In this document: in pieces, positions 1 to 8,094 of the stretch
Position numbering within the stretch: position 1 is the first letter of the stretch
How the letters are laid out: each line of letters opens with the position of its first letter
Assembly: GCF_041807705.1 (NCBI RefSeq)
Contig: NZ_JBGTYY010000003.1
Location: 62,001-126,000 of the forward strand
Length of the DNA stretch: 64,000 nucleotides
Reading direction: 5' to 3'
Source of the DNA: Mannheimia sp041807705
GTDB lineage: Bacteria; Pseudomonadota; Gammaproteobacteria; Enterobacterales; Pasteurellaceae
Made by a program: the position numbers and the translations under genes
The notes under the pieces: generated by a model
Databases searched by the model: none
What the model was told of the DNA's origin: nothing
What the model saw: only the letters and a program-made list of their open reading frames with translations

Positions 1-62
1 TCTTGAATTGCTTGCCATAATACTGCATCGTAATCGGCGATATTCATATCACGTTTTAACAT
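1..62 (-). CDS. glyA: Serine hydroxymethyltransferase, N-terminal fragment
   Basis: Only the first 20 codons lie in the window. They read MLKRDMNIADYDAVLWQAIQ, the typical N-terminus of bacterial GlyA. The enzyme interconverts serine and glycine and supplies methylene-tetrahydrofolate in the cytoplasm. An AGGAGT ribosome binding site sits 7 bases before the ATG. A PurR-like operator lies 20 bases further upstream, which agrees with the known PurR control of glyA in enterobacteria. The rest of the gene is beyond the window edge. Confidence 0.9.
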   Translation of the reverse strand, partial: MLKRDMNIADYDAVLWQAIQ

Positions 63-81
63 TTTGGACTCCTATAAGCTT

Positions 82-97
82 AAGTAAACGTTTGCGT
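82..97 (-). promoter_or_regulatory. PurR operator upstream of glyA
   Basis: On the minus strand the 16-mer ACGCAAACGTTTACTT matches the PurR consensus ACGCAAACGTTTGCGT at 14 of 16 positions and is centred on the AACGTT core. It lies 20 bases upstream of the glyA start codon. glyA is a classical PurR target in E. coli, so this is a confident inference, although no -35/-10 pair was assigned. Confidence 0.8.
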
Positions 98-273
98 AAG
101 TTGATTTACCGATATTTTACGCATTTTTTAATAGAATAGATAGTGTTAATTTTAATAGTACTCTCTGATTCTAGACTAGAAAACAACAAGCGATCATATT
201 TCGTAAAAAATTTACCAAAAATGACCGCTTGCATAGCTATAAATTAATGACTATGATCTTTTAGGTGTTTTGC

Positions 274-336
274 TCATTGCATTGCAGCAAAACCAAGAGC
301 TGCCAAAATAAGCAAGCCAACTGTTAATCCATCCAT
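274..336 (-). CDS. 20-residue hydrophobic peptide
   Basis: A short frame encodes MDGLTVGLLILAALGFAAMQ, a single predicted membrane helix with one acidic residue at the N-terminus. A strong AGGAG ribosome binding site lies 7 bases before the ATG, unusually good for a chance frame. It follows the 66-residue membrane protein after 23 bases on the same strand, so the two are probably co-transcribed. I do not recognise the family. A regulatory membrane peptide or a type I toxin-like peptide are both possible. No function is assigned. Confidence 0.5.
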   Translation of the reverse strand: MDGLTVGLLILAALGFAAMQ

Positions 337-359
337 TTTACATCTCCTCTGCTGTTTCT

Positions 360-560
360 CTAAATTCTCTTGCTGTAACTAAGTAAAGAATATACAACCA
401 CAAGTAATGTAGATAAATGTATGCATTTCATCAGCAATGAATACTGTCCATAAAGAATAACAGGAATTGCTAGAATTGCAACTTTTGCGACATCGTCCAT
501 TAATTTTGCCCACGCTTCAAATGAGCTTTTCTTAATCGGCTTTTTAAATAAATTTAGCAT
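360..560 (-). CDS. Small two-helix membrane protein, unknown function
   Basis: The 66-residue product has a basic N-terminus (FKKPIKK), an amphipathic stretch, and two predicted membrane helices at about residues 24-40 and 46-61. It ends in a basic tail (SKRI). The start codon is preceded by a GGGG-containing purine run. It is followed by a 20-residue hydrophobic peptide gene with a strong ribosome binding site. Together they form a mini-operon between glyA and mesD, pointing away from mesD. I do not recognise a family. The length and helix pair suggest an inner-membrane accessory peptide. Confidence 0.6.
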   Translation of the reverse strand: MLNLFKKPIKKSSFEAWAKLMDDVAKVAILAIPVILYGQYSLLMKCIHLSTLLVVVYSLLSYSKRI

Positions 561-642
561 ATTGCCCCTTTTTCTCCATTTTGAGATGAAAAAGAAAAAT
601 CAGCAAAGGGCAAAATTTATTTTTTCGATGCAGATCGCAAAA

Positions 643-1674
643 TTAACCTTCTAGTTCTGCTCGTAAAATCGCTGTCCCTTGACTTAACGCATTGAGTTTG
701 CCACGAGCCACTTCACGAGAAAGCGGAGCCATACCGCAGTTAGTGCTTGGCCAGAGTTTATCTGCATCAACAAATTGTAAGGCTTTGCGTAAAGTGTCAG
801 CGACTTGCTCTGGTGTTTCGATCACATTGGTCGCCACATCAATCGCCCCTAACATCACTTTTTTGCCACGCACTAACTCGATTAAATCCATCGGGACTTT
901 CGAGTTTTGGCACTCTAACGAGATGATGTCGATGCTTGATTGTTGCAGTTTCGGGAAGCTCTCTTCGTATTGACGCCATTCGTTGCCGAGGGTCTGTTTC
1001 CAGTCGGTATTCGCTTTAATGCCATAGCCGTAGCAAATATGCACCGCCGTTTCGCATTTTAAGCCTTCCGCTGCTCGTTCAAGAGCGGCTACACCCCAGT
1101 CGTTTAACTCATCAAAGAACACATTAAACGCTGGCTCGTCAAACTGGATAATATCCACACCCGCCGCTTCTAACTCTTTCGCTTCTTGGTTGAGGATTTT
1201 GGCAAATTCCCACGCTAATTTTTCACGGCTTTTGTAGTGACCATCATAAAGGGTGTCGATCATTGTCATCGGCCCCGGTAACGCCCATTTGATTGGTTTA
1301 TCGGTATGTTTGCGTAAGAATTTCGCATCTTCCACGAAAACCGATTTCGGGCGGCGAACCTCACCGACCACGCTCGGCACGCTCGCATCATAGCGATTAC
1401 GGATACGCACGATTTCCCGTTTGGTGAAGTCCACTCCTTCTAAATGTTCAATGAAAGTGGTTACAAAGTGCTGACGGGTCTGTTCACCATCACTCACAAT
1501 ATCAATGCCGGCGGCAGTTTGTTCTGCCAATGACACTAACAGGGCATCTCTTTTCGCTTGTAACAGTTCGTGGCCGCTGAATTTCCATTCAGACCAGAGT
1601 TTTTCAGGTTCCGCCAGCCAAGCTGGTTTCGGTAAGCTGCCTGCGGTAGAGGTTGGGAGAAGGATTTTGCTCAT
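643..1674 (-). CDS. mesD: Folate-independent methionine synthase, core-MetE type (MesD)
   Basis: The 343-residue protein is only the catalytic C-terminal barrel of cobalamin-independent methionine synthase. The MetE zinc ligands are visible: H212-x-C214 (HIC), E254 (SLEC) and C313 (NCGM). The folate-binding N-terminal half of MetE is absent. The next gene upstream encodes a DUF1852 protein (MesX), and this pairing defines the MesD family, described in the literature as making methionine without methyl-folate and needing oxygen and MesX. A longer frame reaches 1743, but the ATG at 1674 has an AGGAA binding site, and the extension would translate the repeat at 1694-1753. The product is cytoplasmic. 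The methyl donor is not known from sequence. Confidence 0.88.
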   Translation of the reverse strand: MSKILLPTSTAGSLPKPAWLAEPEKLWSEWKFSGHELLQAKRDALLVSLAEQTAAGIDIVSDGEQTRQHFVTTFIEHLEGVDFTKREIVRIRNRYDASVPSVVGEVRRPKSVFVEDAKFLRKHTDKPIKWALPGPMTMIDTLYDGHYKSREKLAWEFAKILNQEAKELEAAGVDIIQFDEPAFNVFFDELNDWGVAALERAAEGLKCETAVHICYGYGIKANTDWKQTLGNEWRQYEESFPKLQQSSIDIISLECQNSKVPMDLIELVRGKKVMLGAIDVATNVIETPEQVADTLRKALQFVDADKLWPSTNCGMAPLSREVARGKLNALSQGTAILRAELEG

Positions 1675-1693
1675 AATGTATATTCCTGTATAT

Positions 1694-1753
1694 GTAGGGG
1701 CGTGCATCGCACGCCCGAAAAAATTCAAATAGGCGTATGACATACGCCCCTAC
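1694..1753. repeat. GTAG-type REP doublet (REPIN-like), copy 1
   Basis: GTAG is followed by a GGGCGTGC/GCACGCCC hairpin. After a short spacer comes a second hairpin (GGCGTATG/CATACGCC) ending in CTAC. The two hairpins are inverted relative to each other. The element lies in the 85-base gap between mesX and mesD on the shared transcript. Six further sites with the same GTAG foot occur in the window. Confidence 0.8.
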
Positions 1754-1759
1754 AAAAAA

Positions 1760-2737
1760 TTATTTCTCATTCACCCAAGCTTCTAAAATCGCTTTATACG
1801 GCTTGATGAAATGTTCTTCGGCATATTTACCTTGCTGAATGGCTAATTGGGTGCGTTCCACACGGTCATATTCCACTTTGGTTAAAGAGTAATCTTCATA
1901 AGTCAGGCTAGGTTTGTAGGTTTCGCCTGCGACTGAGTTTGCATTATAAATTTCCGGGCGGTAAATTTTCTGGAAGGCTTCCATTGTTGCAATGGTGCTA
2001 ATCAGTTCCAAGTTACTGTAATCATTCAGCAGATCGGCATTGGCTTCAAAATAGAACGCATACGGTGCAACTGATTTCGGCGGCATAAAGTAACGCACTT
2101 TTAAGCCCATTTTTGCAAAGTATTCATCGGTTAATGAATAGTCGTTTTGCACATATTCCACCCCTAAAATCGGGTGAACATTGGTCGTTTTGTGGTAAGT
2201 ACGTGTGGTTGCCACACTTAAACAGAGTACCGGTGCTTTATTAAATTGAGCCTTGAACTCTGCGGAGGCTAACAGGTGCTTGTACAATTTACCATGCAAA
2301 TCGCCATAGCCTTCTGGTACGGTAAAGCTTGGTTTGTCTTTATTGAAATCAAGTAGTAACACGCTGAAATCGTAGTCACGCACGAAAGAAGAGAAGCTGT
2401 TGCCGAGAATACCATCAATCGTTTTGCCGGTTTTGTGATCCACCACGGAGGTTTTTAACCACTCTAACGCAGGGAAAAACTCGCCTGTGCCTTCCACATC
2501 AATATCCATCGATACAATGTCTAATTTCACTGCATAACGATCCGCGGACGGGTTATCCCAGTTGGCTAAATCATTGAAGCGGTTGTTGATCATCGCAACC
2601 ACATTTTGCAGATTTTGCTTACGGTTTTCACCACGGGCAAGGTTAGCAAAGTTGGTAGTTAAACGAGTATTGTCTGCTGGTTCGTAGTCTTCGGTAAATT
2701 CAAGGGTATGCACTCGGCATTGGAAATTGGTTGTCAT
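1760..2737 (-). CDS. mesX: DUF1852 protein, MesX accessory factor for MesD
   Basis: The 325-residue protein shows the typical DUF1852 start (TNFQCRVHTLEF) and is followed on the same strand by the core-MetE gene. DUF1852 is known as MesX, the required partner of MesD, and a role as an oxygen-dependent enzyme supplying the methyl group has been proposed. No signal peptide or membrane helix is visible. The start has a strong AAGGAG site. A MetR-type box about 95 bases upstream fits methionine control of the pair. The symbol rests on family and pairing. Confidence 0.85.
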   Translation of the reverse strand: MTTNFQCRVHTLEFTEDYEPADNTRLTTNFANLARGENRKQNLQNVVAMINNRFNDLANWDNPSADRYAVKLDIVSMDIDVEGTGEFFPALEWLKTSVVDHKTGKTIDGILGNSFSSFVRDYDFSVLLLDFNKDKPSFTVPEGYGDLHGKLYKHLLASAEFKAQFNKAPVLCLSVATTRTYHKTTNVHPILGVEYVQNDYSLTDEYFAKMGLKVRYFMPPKSVAPYAFYFEANADLLNDYSNLELISTIATMEAFQKIYRPEIYNANSVAGETYKPSLTYEDYSLTKVEYDRVERTQLAIQQGKYAEEHFIKPYKAILEAWVNEK

Positions 2738-2823
2738 CTAACGTCTCCTTTTGAGCTATTATTGTTGTTGAGATGACTTATTGAACCATAAATTATTGTT
2801 GAAGAAAAATGATATGTTTTGAA

Positions 2824-2852
2824 GTTGAATATGAATATATTTCATATTCAAC
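2824..2852. promoter_or_regulatory. MetR-type box inside a 12-bp palindrome upstream of mesX
   Basis: GTTGAATATGAA (2824-2835) and its exact reverse complement (2841-2852) flank a 5-base TATAT centre. The core at 2832-2844 is TGAA-N5-TTCA, an exact match to the MetR consensus TGAANNNNNTTCA. It sits about 95 bases before the mesX start, a plausible distance for an activator of methionine genes. It could also serve as a weak hairpin after the upstream gene, but no T-tract follows it. Confidence 0.6.
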
Positions 2853-2888
2853 ATTACAAAATGTCAGAGAAAAGTGACCGCTTGTAAG

Positions 2889-3968
2889 CTAAATATCATA
2901 TATAAGCAAGAATCTGTATTCAGGTTTCAGTAACAGCTCTATTTTCTCATTAGGTATAGTGTATGAAACAGGCCCAAACACAGATGGCAACAAGCTGCCT
3001 TGTCCGTACTTGAATTCTAATCCATCAGGGGTAAATTCAAAATCGCCACTGATTTCAAAATCGCTTTTTTCAATAGTGAATTCTTTCCCTTGTTCAGAAT
3101 TTTGAAAAGTATTCCACAATAGCTCTTTTGCTTGAGCCAAGTTTGATGGCGTAAATAGCGAGTCTAATGAAAGGAGCAATTTTTTCTCTAAATCAATATA
3201 TAACTTGTGATAAGCATCTATGATGTAATTACCACCAAAATACTGTTCAATATGGTTAGTAAAAACGGCGATATGATGTTTTTGCTCATCAAAGGTAATG
3301 CTTGATTTATTCCAATGTTCAGAAATTCCCCCGATATTCGCTATATATTCTTGGAAATCTTCTTCCATTTCTTTTTTAATTTCTTCACGAGTTGTTTTCT
3401 TTTCCCCATAAGGTGCAAGTAGAAAATCATCTAGCCATTGAATGCCCGTTGTAACAGTACTGAATGAATATGTTACGGCATAAGGCCCATATCCATCACC
3501 CTCTACAATTTCACGTTTATCAAAAATATAGACTCGCCTCACCTTGTCGTGAGTAATCACTTCGGTAGGGTTACTCTCCTTTTCAGCCGTTTCATCTGCT
3601 AAAGAAAGATTGTCTTTCATTGTTTCTAACTCGTGAGCTCTTTGCTCATTTTGCTGCATTAAGCATAACGAGGGATTATCTTTTGTTTTACACTCTTTAT
3701 TGCGATTAGCGATCCACTCTTTTTGAGCATTTTCAAAATTTGATGCGATGACAGGATTCGTTTTTTGGAAGCGCTCAAAAATTTCAAGGTAATATTCAGT
3801 AATATATTTTTTATAGAAATCAGAGGTTTTATCGGCACAAGTTGCTTTCGCTGTTTCGCTAGATGTGCCAGCTTGTTCTAAGCATTGTTGATAGAGCACT
3901 TCGCCTCTATCAGCTGCAAAAGTAGGGTAAGCGATCGCAATAGCGGAAGCTAGTAATAATTTTTTCAT
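2889..3968 (-). CDS. Secreted protein with LprI-like and RsiV-like (DUF3298) regions
   Basis: The 359-residue protein begins with a clear signal peptide (MKKLLLASAIAIAYPTFA, then A), so it is exported. Residues about 20-110 carry a Cys-rich helical region with QKEWIANRNKEC, like LprI/DUF1311 lysozyme-inhibitor domains. The C-terminal half (FEFTPDGLEF ... YTIPNEKIELLL) resembles the DUF3298 fold of RsiV and PdaC, which is linked to lysozyme or peptidoglycan binding. A periplasmic role in resisting lysozyme is an inference. It follows nadK by 9 bases on the same strand. Confidence 0.65.
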   Translation of the reverse strand: MKKLLLASAIAIAYPTFAADRGEVLYQQCLEQAGTSSETAKATCADKTSDFYKKYITEYYLEIFERFQKTNPVIASNFENAQKEWIANRNKECKTKDNPSLCLMQQNEQRAHELETMKDNLSLADETAEKESNPTEVITHDKVRRVYIFDKREIVEGDGYGPYAVTYSFSTVTTGIQWLDDFLLAPYGEKKTTREEIKKEMEEDFQEYIANIGGISEHWNKSSITFDEQKHHIAVFTNHIEQYFGGNYIIDAYHKLYIDLEKKLLLSLDSLFTPSNLAQAKELLWNTFQNSEQGKEFTIEKSDFEISGDFEFTPDGLEFKYGQGSLLPSVFGPVSYTIPNEKIELLLKPEYRFLLIYDI

Positions 3969-3977
3969 CGTATTTTC

Positions 3978-4862
3978 CTAAAATAACTTACTCGCCCAGC
4001 CCAATTTTGAGCCTAGCACGGTAAAATAGTTGTAATCTTTTAAATGCAGTAGTTGCAATTTATCAAGGCTTTTTCTAACTAGCACACGATCTTCAGGACT
4101 AAAGCTCATTTTTTCTTGCCCATCGCAAATTACTTCCAAATCAGGGGTGTTATATTTTGCAAAACGCAATGAAATTTGGCTATCTCCATCAATAACTAAC
4201 GGGCGGGAAGAAAGCGTGTGCGGGTGCATTGGCACAAGGGCAATCGCATTCATATTCGGGGTAAGAATTGGGCCGCCAGCAGAAAGTGAATAAGCCGTTG
4301 AACCTGTTGGGGTTGCCACAATTAAGCCGTCTGCTCGTTGTGAAAAGGCAAATTTGCCGTCAATATAAACTTCAAATTCAATAATTCGAGCCACCTGTGT
4401 GGGGTGAACCACAATTTCATTTAACGCATTATTGGAAGAAATAATTTTGCCGTTACGCTCAATATAGGCTTCGAGTAAGAAACGCTCTTCAATGATATAT
4501 TCATTTTTCACTAAGCAGTTATAAAGCTGTTCAAAAGCCGTTTGAGGGGCGATATCGGTTAAAAAACCTAAATTACCACGATTAATGCCAATCAGCGGTA
4601 CACGATATTTCGCTAAAGCACGGGCAACACCTAACATATTGCCATCGCCGCCAATTACAATCACAAGTTCGGCACGTTGCCCGATTTCATCTAAGCTGTA
4701 GCTTTCAGTTAATTGCAACTGAGTAGCAACAGCAGCTTCTACCAAGATGGTGTAATCTCTGTCTTTCAGCCAGTTATACACAGCAAGATGTGTTTCAAAA
4801 GCAGTATCATGACGAGGTGTGCCAACAATGGCAATCACTTCAAACGGTTTTTGTTGGTTCAT
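3978..4862 (-). CDS. nadK: NAD kinase
   Basis: The 294-residue cytoplasmic enzyme phosphorylates NAD to NADP using ATP. The diagnostic GGDG motif is at residues 71-74 and the NE motif at 148-149 (NALNEIV), followed by the glycine-rich GSTAYSLSAGGP segment. The length is typical of the gammaproteobacterial enzyme (about 292). It lies 18 bases downstream of the SpoU methyltransferase gene on the same strand and just upstream of the secreted LprI/DUF3298-like gene. Confidence 0.95.
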   Translation of the reverse strand: MNQQKPFEVIAIVGTPRHDTAFETHLAVYNWLKDRDYTILVEAAVATQLQLTESYSLDEIGQRAELVIVIGGDGNMLGVARALAKYRVPLIGINRGNLGFLTDIAPQTAFEQLYNCLVKNEYIIEERFLLEAYIERNGKIISSNNALNEIVVHPTQVARIIEFEVYIDGKFAFSQRADGLIVATPTGSTAYSLSAGGPILTPNMNAIALVPMHPHTLSSRPLVIDGDSQISLRFAKYNTPDLEVICDGQEKMSFSPEDRVLVRKSLDKLQLLHLKDYNYFTVLGSKLGWASKLF

Positions 4863-4880
4863 TGTCTATTCCTACTCAGA

Positions 4881-5906
4881 TTAGAGAATATGGGTTTGGT
4901 ACCATTGGTTAAGCAAAATACCGGTATTCACAGCCACATTTAAACCACTATTTAACGGATTGCTAAATGAAAGCTGAATAGTGGTATCTTCTGTATAGGC
5001 AATATCACTTGCAGGAATTTCACTTAATATAAAAACCACTTTCTCCGCCAATTTTGTTTTAGTTAAAGAAGGAGCTTGCTTGTGGCGAGTTAAATGCACA
5101 ATTTGATAACCTGCTTGGCGTAACTGCACTAAGGCAATTTGCTTATTCTTCGTTTCTAAAGCACGCACAAACTCCAAACCACCTTCTGCCACACGAGCCG
5201 AAGCACTTGAATTTAAGCTATCCACATTTTCCGTGATGATCCCTGTCACACCATAGAATGCACAGGTGCGGATAATTCCCCCCACATTTTGTGCATTATT
5301 TACCCCATCTAGCAAGACCAAACAATCTTGTTTTTTCGGTACTTGCAGGTAGCCTTCTAACACAAACGATGGCGATTTTTTCACTAATAAACACATATCG
5401 CCGTGATGTTCTGTACCCGTTACACGTTCCATTTCTTCACGATCGATAACGTGATACGCCTTTTTATTTTCGGCTAAATAACTCATTACATCGCCTAGCT
5501 TCTTCGCCCCTTCAACCGTTGCCCATAAACGAACAATCGCTTCAGGACGCTGTTGGAATAACGTAATACACGCATTCTCGCCATAGACTTTCATCTCTTC
5601 CAAACGGTTTTTCTTGATTTTTTCCGGCGCTCGAGGCGAAAGTGGGCCTGTTTTTTTCTCTTTTGCTGAACCACCGCCTTTTACCCAAATTTGTACGCTG
5701 CCTTCGCCGCTCGCTTTTCTGCCTTCAGTTGGGTAGATATTTTGTGGCTTTTCAAATGCTCTATCTTCACGAAAGCCACGACGTTCAGGCTTACGCTCGC
5801 TTTCTTGGCGTAGCTTTCTATCTTGAGATTTGAATGATGAGCGTTCTTGGAATTTTTTCTCTTCCACTGTTTTGAAACGTGGAGCTTTGTTAAATTTGGT
5901 ATTCAT
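4881..5906 (-). CDS. yfiF: TrmH/SpoU-family RNA methyltransferase, YfiF-like
   Basis: The 341-residue protein has a charged low-complexity N-terminus of about 95 residues (many K, R and E). A SpoU substrate-binding domain follows, then a C-terminal SPOUT methyltransferase domain with NNAQNVGGIIRTC and SNPLNSGLNVAVNTG, the knotted SAM-binding motifs. Length and architecture match E. coli YfiF (345 aa). The likely role is 2'-O-methylation of tRNA or rRNA, but the target is not known. A USS core follows the start region upstream. Confidence 0.85.
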   Translation of the reverse strand: MNTKFNKAPRFKTVEEKKFQERSSFKSQDRKLRQESERKPERRGFREDRAFEKPQNIYPTEGRKASGEGSVQIWVKGGGSAKEKKTGPLSPRAPEKIKKNRLEEMKVYGENACITLFQQRPEAIVRLWATVEGAKKLGDVMSYLAENKKAYHVIDREEMERVTGTEHHGDMCLLVKKSPSFVLEGYLQVPKKQDCLVLLDGVNNAQNVGGIIRTCAFYGVTGIITENVDSLNSSASARVAEGGLEFVRALETKNKQIALVQLRQAGYQIVHLTRHKQAPSLTKTKLAEKVVFILSEIPASDIAYTEDTTIQLSFSNPLNSGLNVAVNTGILLNQWYQTHIL

Positions 5907-5971
5907 AGCAATTTCTCTCTTAAAAATTGAACGAAGTATAGCACGACAAGCGGTGTTTTATTTGCAAAATT

Positions 5972-6847
5972 TTACGAAAATCCAACCGCTTGTTTCCCTA
6001 TTGAACTCGGGCTTTCCCCAAACTGCCGTTTATATTCTCTGCTGAACTGGCTAGGGCTTTCATAACCAATTTGGTAAGCGGTTTCACTTACCCCTAAACC
6101 TGATTGTAATTTCTCTCGAGCAACATTCAACCGCAGCGATTTTTGATATTGCAATGGCGTCATTGCTGTTACATTTTTAAAATGGGCGTAAAACCCTGCC
6201 ACACTCATTCCTACTCGTCGTGCCAACTCTGTCATATTCAAAGGCTTTGCAAATTGCTGAGCCAAAATTTCTGTCGCTTGGGCGATTTTGGCAATATTTC
6301 CCTCTTTGGACAGTAATGAACGTAGGTAATCGCCTTGTTCCGACTGCAATAAATAGAAATACAATTCACGCAATATCAAGGGAGAAAGAAACTCGATATA
6401 ATTTGGAAAATGAAGCAGATTAATTAGCCGAATAAGGCAATCTTCAATCTCATTCTCTAACCCCCATTTATGGCGAGATGATGTAGCTTCACTGATTTTT
6501 TTAGAGGGAAGTTGCCTGATAACTTGCGAAATCAACTCAAAATCCAACTGTAATGAAAGTGCAAGATAAGGCTGGTTTTCGCTGGCGGAAATACTTTGCG
6601 TGACAATCGGTAAATTCACTGGGCAGAACATCATCTCTTGACCAGAAAATATCTGACATTGCCCATTAGTACAAATTTGTCGTTCCCCTAACAGCACCAC
6701 ACACAAACTTGGCTCTTGCACATAACCACTAAATGCCAAGGCGTGATCTGCAGCGTGAATAGTTAGCCCCTTAATTGACGTACGCCAAACCTCATTTTTC
6801 GGGGCAAGTGTAAAAATAGAATGAATAATATCCTGAGAATGTTGCAT
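5972..6847 (-). CDS. AraC-family transcriptional regulator
   Basis: The 291-residue protein has an AraC-type N-terminal ligand domain (about residues 20-170). Two helix-turn-helix units follow at about 190-285, with the signature YQIGYESPSQFSREYKRQFG. It is divergent from the thioesterase-ohr pair at 6959, which suggests it may control those genes. This is inference from position. The ligand is unknown. The tail overlaps a USS (ccgcttg near 5985). Confidence 0.85.
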   Translation of the reverse strand: MQHSQDIIHSIFTLAPKNEVWRTSIKGLTIHAADHALAFSGYVQEPSLCVVLLGERQICTNGQCQIFSGQEMMFCPVNLPIVTQSISASENQPYLALSLQLDFELISQVIRQLPSKKISEATSSRHKWGLENEIEDCLIRLINLLHFPNYIEFLSPLILRELYFYLLQSEQGDYLRSLLSKEGNIAKIAQATEILAQQFAKPLNMTELARRVGMSVAGFYAHFKNVTAMTPLQYQKSLRLNVAREKLQSGLGVSETAYQIGYESPSQFSREYKRQFGESPSSIGKQAVGFS

Positions 6848-6958
6848 TGTTTTTAGTATTTTAGAAAATTAGGCAAATATTATAGAGAATTTGGCAAGAC
6901 AGCAAGTCGAAAAATCCGCATACTATACCTATTCAAAGCAAACATTAAAGAATGCAAT

Positions 6959-7411
6959 ATGAACCACACAACCCCTATTTCCACCTTGCAACATTGGCTT
7001 AATCAACATATTCCAGCTTGCGAAAGTTTAGGTCTAGTGTTGGAGCAAGCAGATAGCGATTGCGTGAAAGTCAGTTGTGATTTTGACAAAAATCACAATC
7101 ATCACGGCACAATGTTTGGCGGTAGCCAATTGCTGTTAGCCACCACTTGTGCTTGGCTGGCGGTGCATTTAAATTTCCCTCAAGCGAATGGGAATATCGT
7201 GATCCGCCAAAGCGATATGCGTTATCTTGCCCCTGCGAAAAGTCGAGTGTCGGCAATTTGCGGTAAGTTAGAAAGCAAAGAAGTGGGAAATTGCTTGGTA
7301 ATGCTTCAAAAAAGCGGCAAAGGCAAAATTAACGTGCAATGTGAATTGGTTTGTGATGGAAAAATCGTTTCCGTATTCCACAGTGAATTTGTGATTTTTT
7401 GTAATAATTAG
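6959..7411 (+). CDS. Hot-dog fold thioesterase, YiiD C-terminal family
   Basis: The 150-residue protein matches the thioesterase domain found at the C-terminus of E. coli YiiD. The conserved stretch HNHHGTMFGGSQLLLATT lies at about residues 44-62 and YLAPAKSRV at about 91. It is a stand-alone version without the acetyltransferase half. The acyl-CoA or acyl-ACP substrate cannot be told from sequence. It is followed after 10 bases by ohr, so the two are likely co-transcribed and lie divergent from the AraC regulator. Confidence 0.75.
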   Translation: MNHTTPISTLQHWLNQHIPACESLGLVLEQADSDCVKVSCDFDKNHNHHGTMFGGSQLLLATTCAWLAVHLNFPQANGNIVIRQSDMRYLAPAKSRVSAICGKLESKEVGNCLVMLQKSGKGKINVQCELVCDGKIVSVFHSEFVIFCNN

Positions 7412-7421
7412 GAGTAACTCA

Positions 7422-7853
7422 ATGAAAATTTTTTACCATACTTCAGCAACGGCAACAGGCGGACGTGACGGACACACTCGTGTGGACGATGGCTCAATCG
7501 GCTTTGATTTAGTTGGTTTTCAAAATGAAAGTGGCAAAGTCGGCACTAATCCTGAGCAGCTTTTCGCAATGGGCTATGCAGCTTGCTTTGACAGTGCAAT
7601 GAACCACGTTGCTCCAACACTTGGCATTAAACCGAGCAAATCTTCTACCACTGTTGGTGTGGGTATCGGACAGAAAGAAGGCGGTGCATTTAGTCTTGAT
7701 CTTGATATCACGATTACAGTGGAAGGATTAAGTTTAGAAGAGGCGAAAAAGCTGATTGAAAAAGCCCACGAAGTTTGCCCATATTCCAATGCAGTGCGTG
7801 GCAATGTAGAATGTCGCTTGCACGTTAAAGTGGTAAACGAGTTTGGTTTATAA
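7422..7853 (+). CDS. ohr: Organic hydroperoxide resistance protein (OsmC/Ohr family)
   Basis: The 143-residue protein carries both peroxidatic and resolving cysteines in the Ohr context: YAACFDSAMNHVA (Cys about 52) and CPYSNAVRGN (Cys about 117). It starts like other Ohr proteins (YHTSATATGGRDG). Ohr reduces organic hydroperoxides in the cytoplasm using lipoylated partners. An AGGAG site precedes the ATG. A good intrinsic terminator follows directly. No OhrR gene is adjacent; the nearest regulator is the divergent AraC protein. Confidence 0.92.
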   Translation: MKIFYHTSATATGGRDGHTRVDDGSIGFDLVGFQNESGKVGTNPEQLFAMGYAACFDSAMNHVAPTLGIKPSKSSTTVGVGIGQKEGGAFSLDLDITITVEGLSLEEAKKLIEKAHEVCPYSNAVRGNVECRLHVKVVNEFGL

Positions 7854-7863
7854 AAAGTAGAAC

Positions 7864-7900
7864 AAAATACCGTCTAAATGAAAATTTAGGCGGTATTTTT
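7864..7900 (+). terminator. Rho-independent terminator after ohr
   Basis: A 16-bp stem (AAAATACCGTCTAAAT paired with ATTTAGGCGGTATTTT, one G-T pair) with a GAAA loop runs into a T stretch 10 bases after the ohr stop. Confidence 0.9.
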
Positions 7901-7970
7901 ATTCCGGTGCCAAGCCTATTTTTAACCGCATTTTCAATGATATACACATCATTATATGTAAAGGGCAATT

Positions 7971-8026
7971 CAAGCGGTCGTTTTCCATTAGAAATTTGCA
8001 AAAAAATCCGCAAAAACGACCGCCTG
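7971..8026. repeat. Inverted pair of DNA uptake signals
   Basis: CAAGCGGTCG at 7971 and CGACCGCCTG ending at 8026 are inverted copies of the Apl-type uptake signal. They are separated by AT-rich sequence containing TTTGCAAAAAAATCCGCAAAAA. The pair lies just before suhB and could fold as a hairpin. Confidence 0.7.
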
Positions 8027-8094
8027 TCTATCTTTTTATCGCAATATTCTCTATAATCGCCTATCTTTTATGTTCTTTAAAATCTGGTGGAAAT

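Noticed and set aside
2738..2823. MetJ box upstream of mesX
   Set aside because: Only one AGACGT half-match overlaps the ribosome binding site; no tandem AGACGTCT repeats. The MetR-type box is much better.
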